From Bin87 sp965197635 (lineage in GTDB: Bacteria > Chloroflexota > Dehalococcoidia > Lucifugimonadales > UBA3495), in the NCBI GenBank assembly GCA_965197635.1, contig OZ240218.1, positions 186,001 to 250,000 on the forward strand: 64,000 nucleotides of DNA. Reading direction: 5' to 3'. A model generated the notes under the pieces. The model did no database searches and was not told the origin of the DNA. It saw only the letters and a list, made by a program, of their open reading frames with translations. Below are positions 62,634 to 64,000 of the stretch, piece after piece. Every line of letters begins with the position of its first letter. Position 1 is the first letter of the stretch. Position numbers and translations under genes: made by a program.

Positions 62634-63178
62634 AGCCCGTTACCCTCGCTCTGCCGGTTGGCGCTGGGTTGCTGCATATAGTTGTCTATTATGGCGGCTA
62701 CCGCTCCTTGATATTCCGGATAGTCCTTGGCCAGGAATCCTAACGCTTGAATACCGCCGATGCGCACAATCGGCACATCGCTGCCCAGCAACTCAATAGC
62801 GTTTTTGAACAGCAGAGCGGCATTGCTGCTTATCGTAGATTGTGCGGTATCAACAGCCGCTTTCGCAGTCTCGACAGATGCTTGTGCGGTCCTTTCGGCG
62901 GCATTCACACGTCGATACGTTACCCACAGTTGGACGCCGATGAATATGCCACCTACGATTAGCGCCTGAAATTCTAAAAGCTGAGAAGTCTCAACGCCGA
63001 ACTTGCTAGATATCTTCGCCAGTGCCTCGGTCAATCCGGGCGTACGGTATAGCAGGTACGTTAATGATGATACCAAACCATAGAGCACAACTGCCATCAG
63101 AAACGCGCCGAGCACCATAAGCCAAAGGTTCTTGGTAAACTGCTCTTTAACCCTAAGCCAAATTAACTTTGCGAACAT
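62630..63178 (-). CDS. Membrane protein of the pentapeptide-repeat pair
   Basis: 182 residues. Two or three membrane segments (WLMVLGAFLMAVVLYGLVSS; ALIVGGIFIGVQLWVTYRRV), an Ala-rich coiled coil (RTAQASVETAKAAVDTAQST), then a HEAT-like module (FKNAIELLGSDVPIVRIGGI) often found joined to pentapeptide repeats. Here the two modules are on separate, overlapping genes. Confidence 0.75.
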   Translation of the reverse strand: MFAKLIWLRVKEQFTKNLWLMVLGAFLMAVVLYGLVSSLTYLLYRTPGLTEALAKISSKFGVETSQLLEFQALIVGGIFIGVQLWVTYRRVNAAERTAQASVETAKAAVDTAQSTISSNAALLFKNAIELLGSDVPIVRIGGIQALGFLAKDYPEYQGAVAAIIDNYMQQPSANRQSEGNGL

Positions 63179-63224
63179 GGCGCGACCTCTGCGTAGTGAG
63201 ATCCGATTCTAACAGTCACGAGTT

Positions 63225-63971
63225 CTAACGCTCCTTGATCTCCCCCACCGCCGCCCGGATCTCATCCGCGTGGACGGCGTAGAACGTGCCCACCACCTGC
63301 CCGCCCCCGGCCGTGCGCCGTGCTGCGGCGCGCACCATGCCCACCACCTCGCCGGACGTGTTGAGGACCGGGCCGCCGCTGTCCCCGGGGTCGATGGGCG
63401 CGTCCATCTCCAGGTTCCGCCCGTAGCTGTAGGGGCCGAAGTTGGTGATCTGGGAGAGTATGCCCGCGTTGGCCTTGGGCGAACCCACCTCTCCCTCCGG
63501 CTTGACCCCGCTGCCGGAGTAGCCCAGCGCCAGCAAATCCTGGGCAATGTCTCTGATGTCGGCATCGCCCAGCGGCAGGGGGACTGCGCCTTCACCCAAT
63601 TGGGTGGTGGAGGTATCGTAACGAAGCAACGCCACGTCCCGTCGCGTGTCGATACCCGATACCGTGGCGGTGAAAACCGGAGCGGCGGCCTGCCGGACGA
63701 CCACCCGCTCGTCGTCAGCCACCACGTGAGCCGCCGTTACGATCAGTCCCGGTTCCAGCAGCCACCCCGTACCGTGCTGCCCGTCGCCCGGTTCGATGTA
63801 AAACACCGACGGCCACACGCTCTGGTACACCCGGCTCAGATCAGGCGAAGCAGCATCCACCAGCGCGGCGTCCACCGCCCGCTCAATCCGTGCCTCCAGC
63901 TCGGCGTCGGAGGGCGCGCAGGCTACGGCCAGCAGGATGAGCGCGGCAGCCAGCAGCGTCGGCAAATACAC
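63225..63971 (-). CDS. Trypsin-like serine protease lipoprotein
   Basis: 248 residues. Lipobox LAVACAP (about 14-20). The triad is His in VTAAHVVADD, Asp in DTRRDVALLRYD, Ser in DPGDSGGPVLNT. Preceded by a 30-residue charged helix (ELEARIERAVDAALVDAASP). Resembles secreted DegP-like proteases without a PDZ domain. Cleaves exported or misfolded proteins at the surface. Confidence 0.9.
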   Translation of the reverse strand: MYLPTLLAAALILLAVACAPSDAELEARIERAVDAALVDAASPDLSRVYQSVWPSVFYIEPGDGQHGTGWLLEPGLIVTAAHVVADDERVVVRQAAAPVFTATVSGIDTRRDVALLRYDTSTTQLGEGAVPLPLGDADIRDIAQDLLALGYSGSGVKPEGEVGSPKANAGILSQITNFGPYSYGRNLEMDAPIDPGDSGGPVLNTSGEVVGMVRAAARRTAGGGQVVGTFYAVHADEIRAAVGEIKER

Positions 63972-64000
63972 CCTTTGCGTCTCTGCGCCTTTGCGCCTTC

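Overview
The window is a GC-rich (about 60 percent) bacterial chromosome segment. The gene content suggests a Chloroflexota genome of Dehalococcoidia or SAR202 type; this is inference, since there is no rRNA gene to confirm it. Supporting signs are the ATP synthase operon, coaD followed by a coiled-coil gene, tyrS next to ribF, several Uma2 (DUF820) genes, dispersed GTAGGGGC palindromes, and a secreted fibronectin-type/collagen-like protein cluster. I found no tRNA, rRNA or CRISPR array.

Layout. 1-4.7 kb: end of a GMC oxidoreductase, a Uma2 protein, an EF-G-like GTPase, a small membrane protein and a second, broken copy of the EF-G 3' end. 4.8-6.4 kb: a minus-strand reverse transcriptase with a YCDD active site and a structured, promoter-bearing 240-nt leader, resembling DRT2 (UG2) anti-phage systems; it carries a one-base frameshift inside a perfect palindrome. 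6.4-13.3 kb: acyl-CoA mutase large subunit, three Uma2 genes, small membrane proteins and an MmeI-like restriction-modification fusion. 13.4-18.4 kb: tyrS, ribF, rsmD, coaD, a coiled-coil gene and a bifunctional-nuclease-domain gene. 18.5-26.5 kb: the F-type ATP synthase operon with two unrelated small genes between gamma and beta, then rex.

27.4-28.8 kb: an intact IS66-type element with 17-bp inverted repeats and an 8-bp target duplication, followed by a MITE-like element. 29.1-34.1 kb: a DUF503 gene, a probable selenoprotein (Rdx/SelW-like, in-frame UGA in a CxxU motif), an orphan higA antitoxin, a hydrolase, and a large membrane Fe-S oxidoreductase. 34.2-35.7 kb is a decayed, lower-GC patch. 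36-40 kb: SMP-30, MmgE/PrpD and a Na/Pi cotransporter. 40.8-47.9 kb: two restriction-modification pairs and an orphan phage portal/terminase set; one pair lies between 31-bp direct repeats that copy the 3' end of the portal gene.

48.2-50.1 kb: three paralogous membrane/coiled-coil proteins and a second copy of a two-gene small-membrane-protein cassette. 50.2-59.3 kb: a promoter, a long structured leader and a run of secreted proteins (two sharing leader and signal peptide, one collagen-like). 59.4-64 kb: two DinB/maleylpyruvate-isomerase-like proteins, a frameshifted RCC1-repeat lipoprotein, a pentapeptide-repeat/membrane pair and a trypsin-like lipoprotein protease. The main biological themes are energy metabolism, a dense spread of defence genes, and cell-surface proteins.
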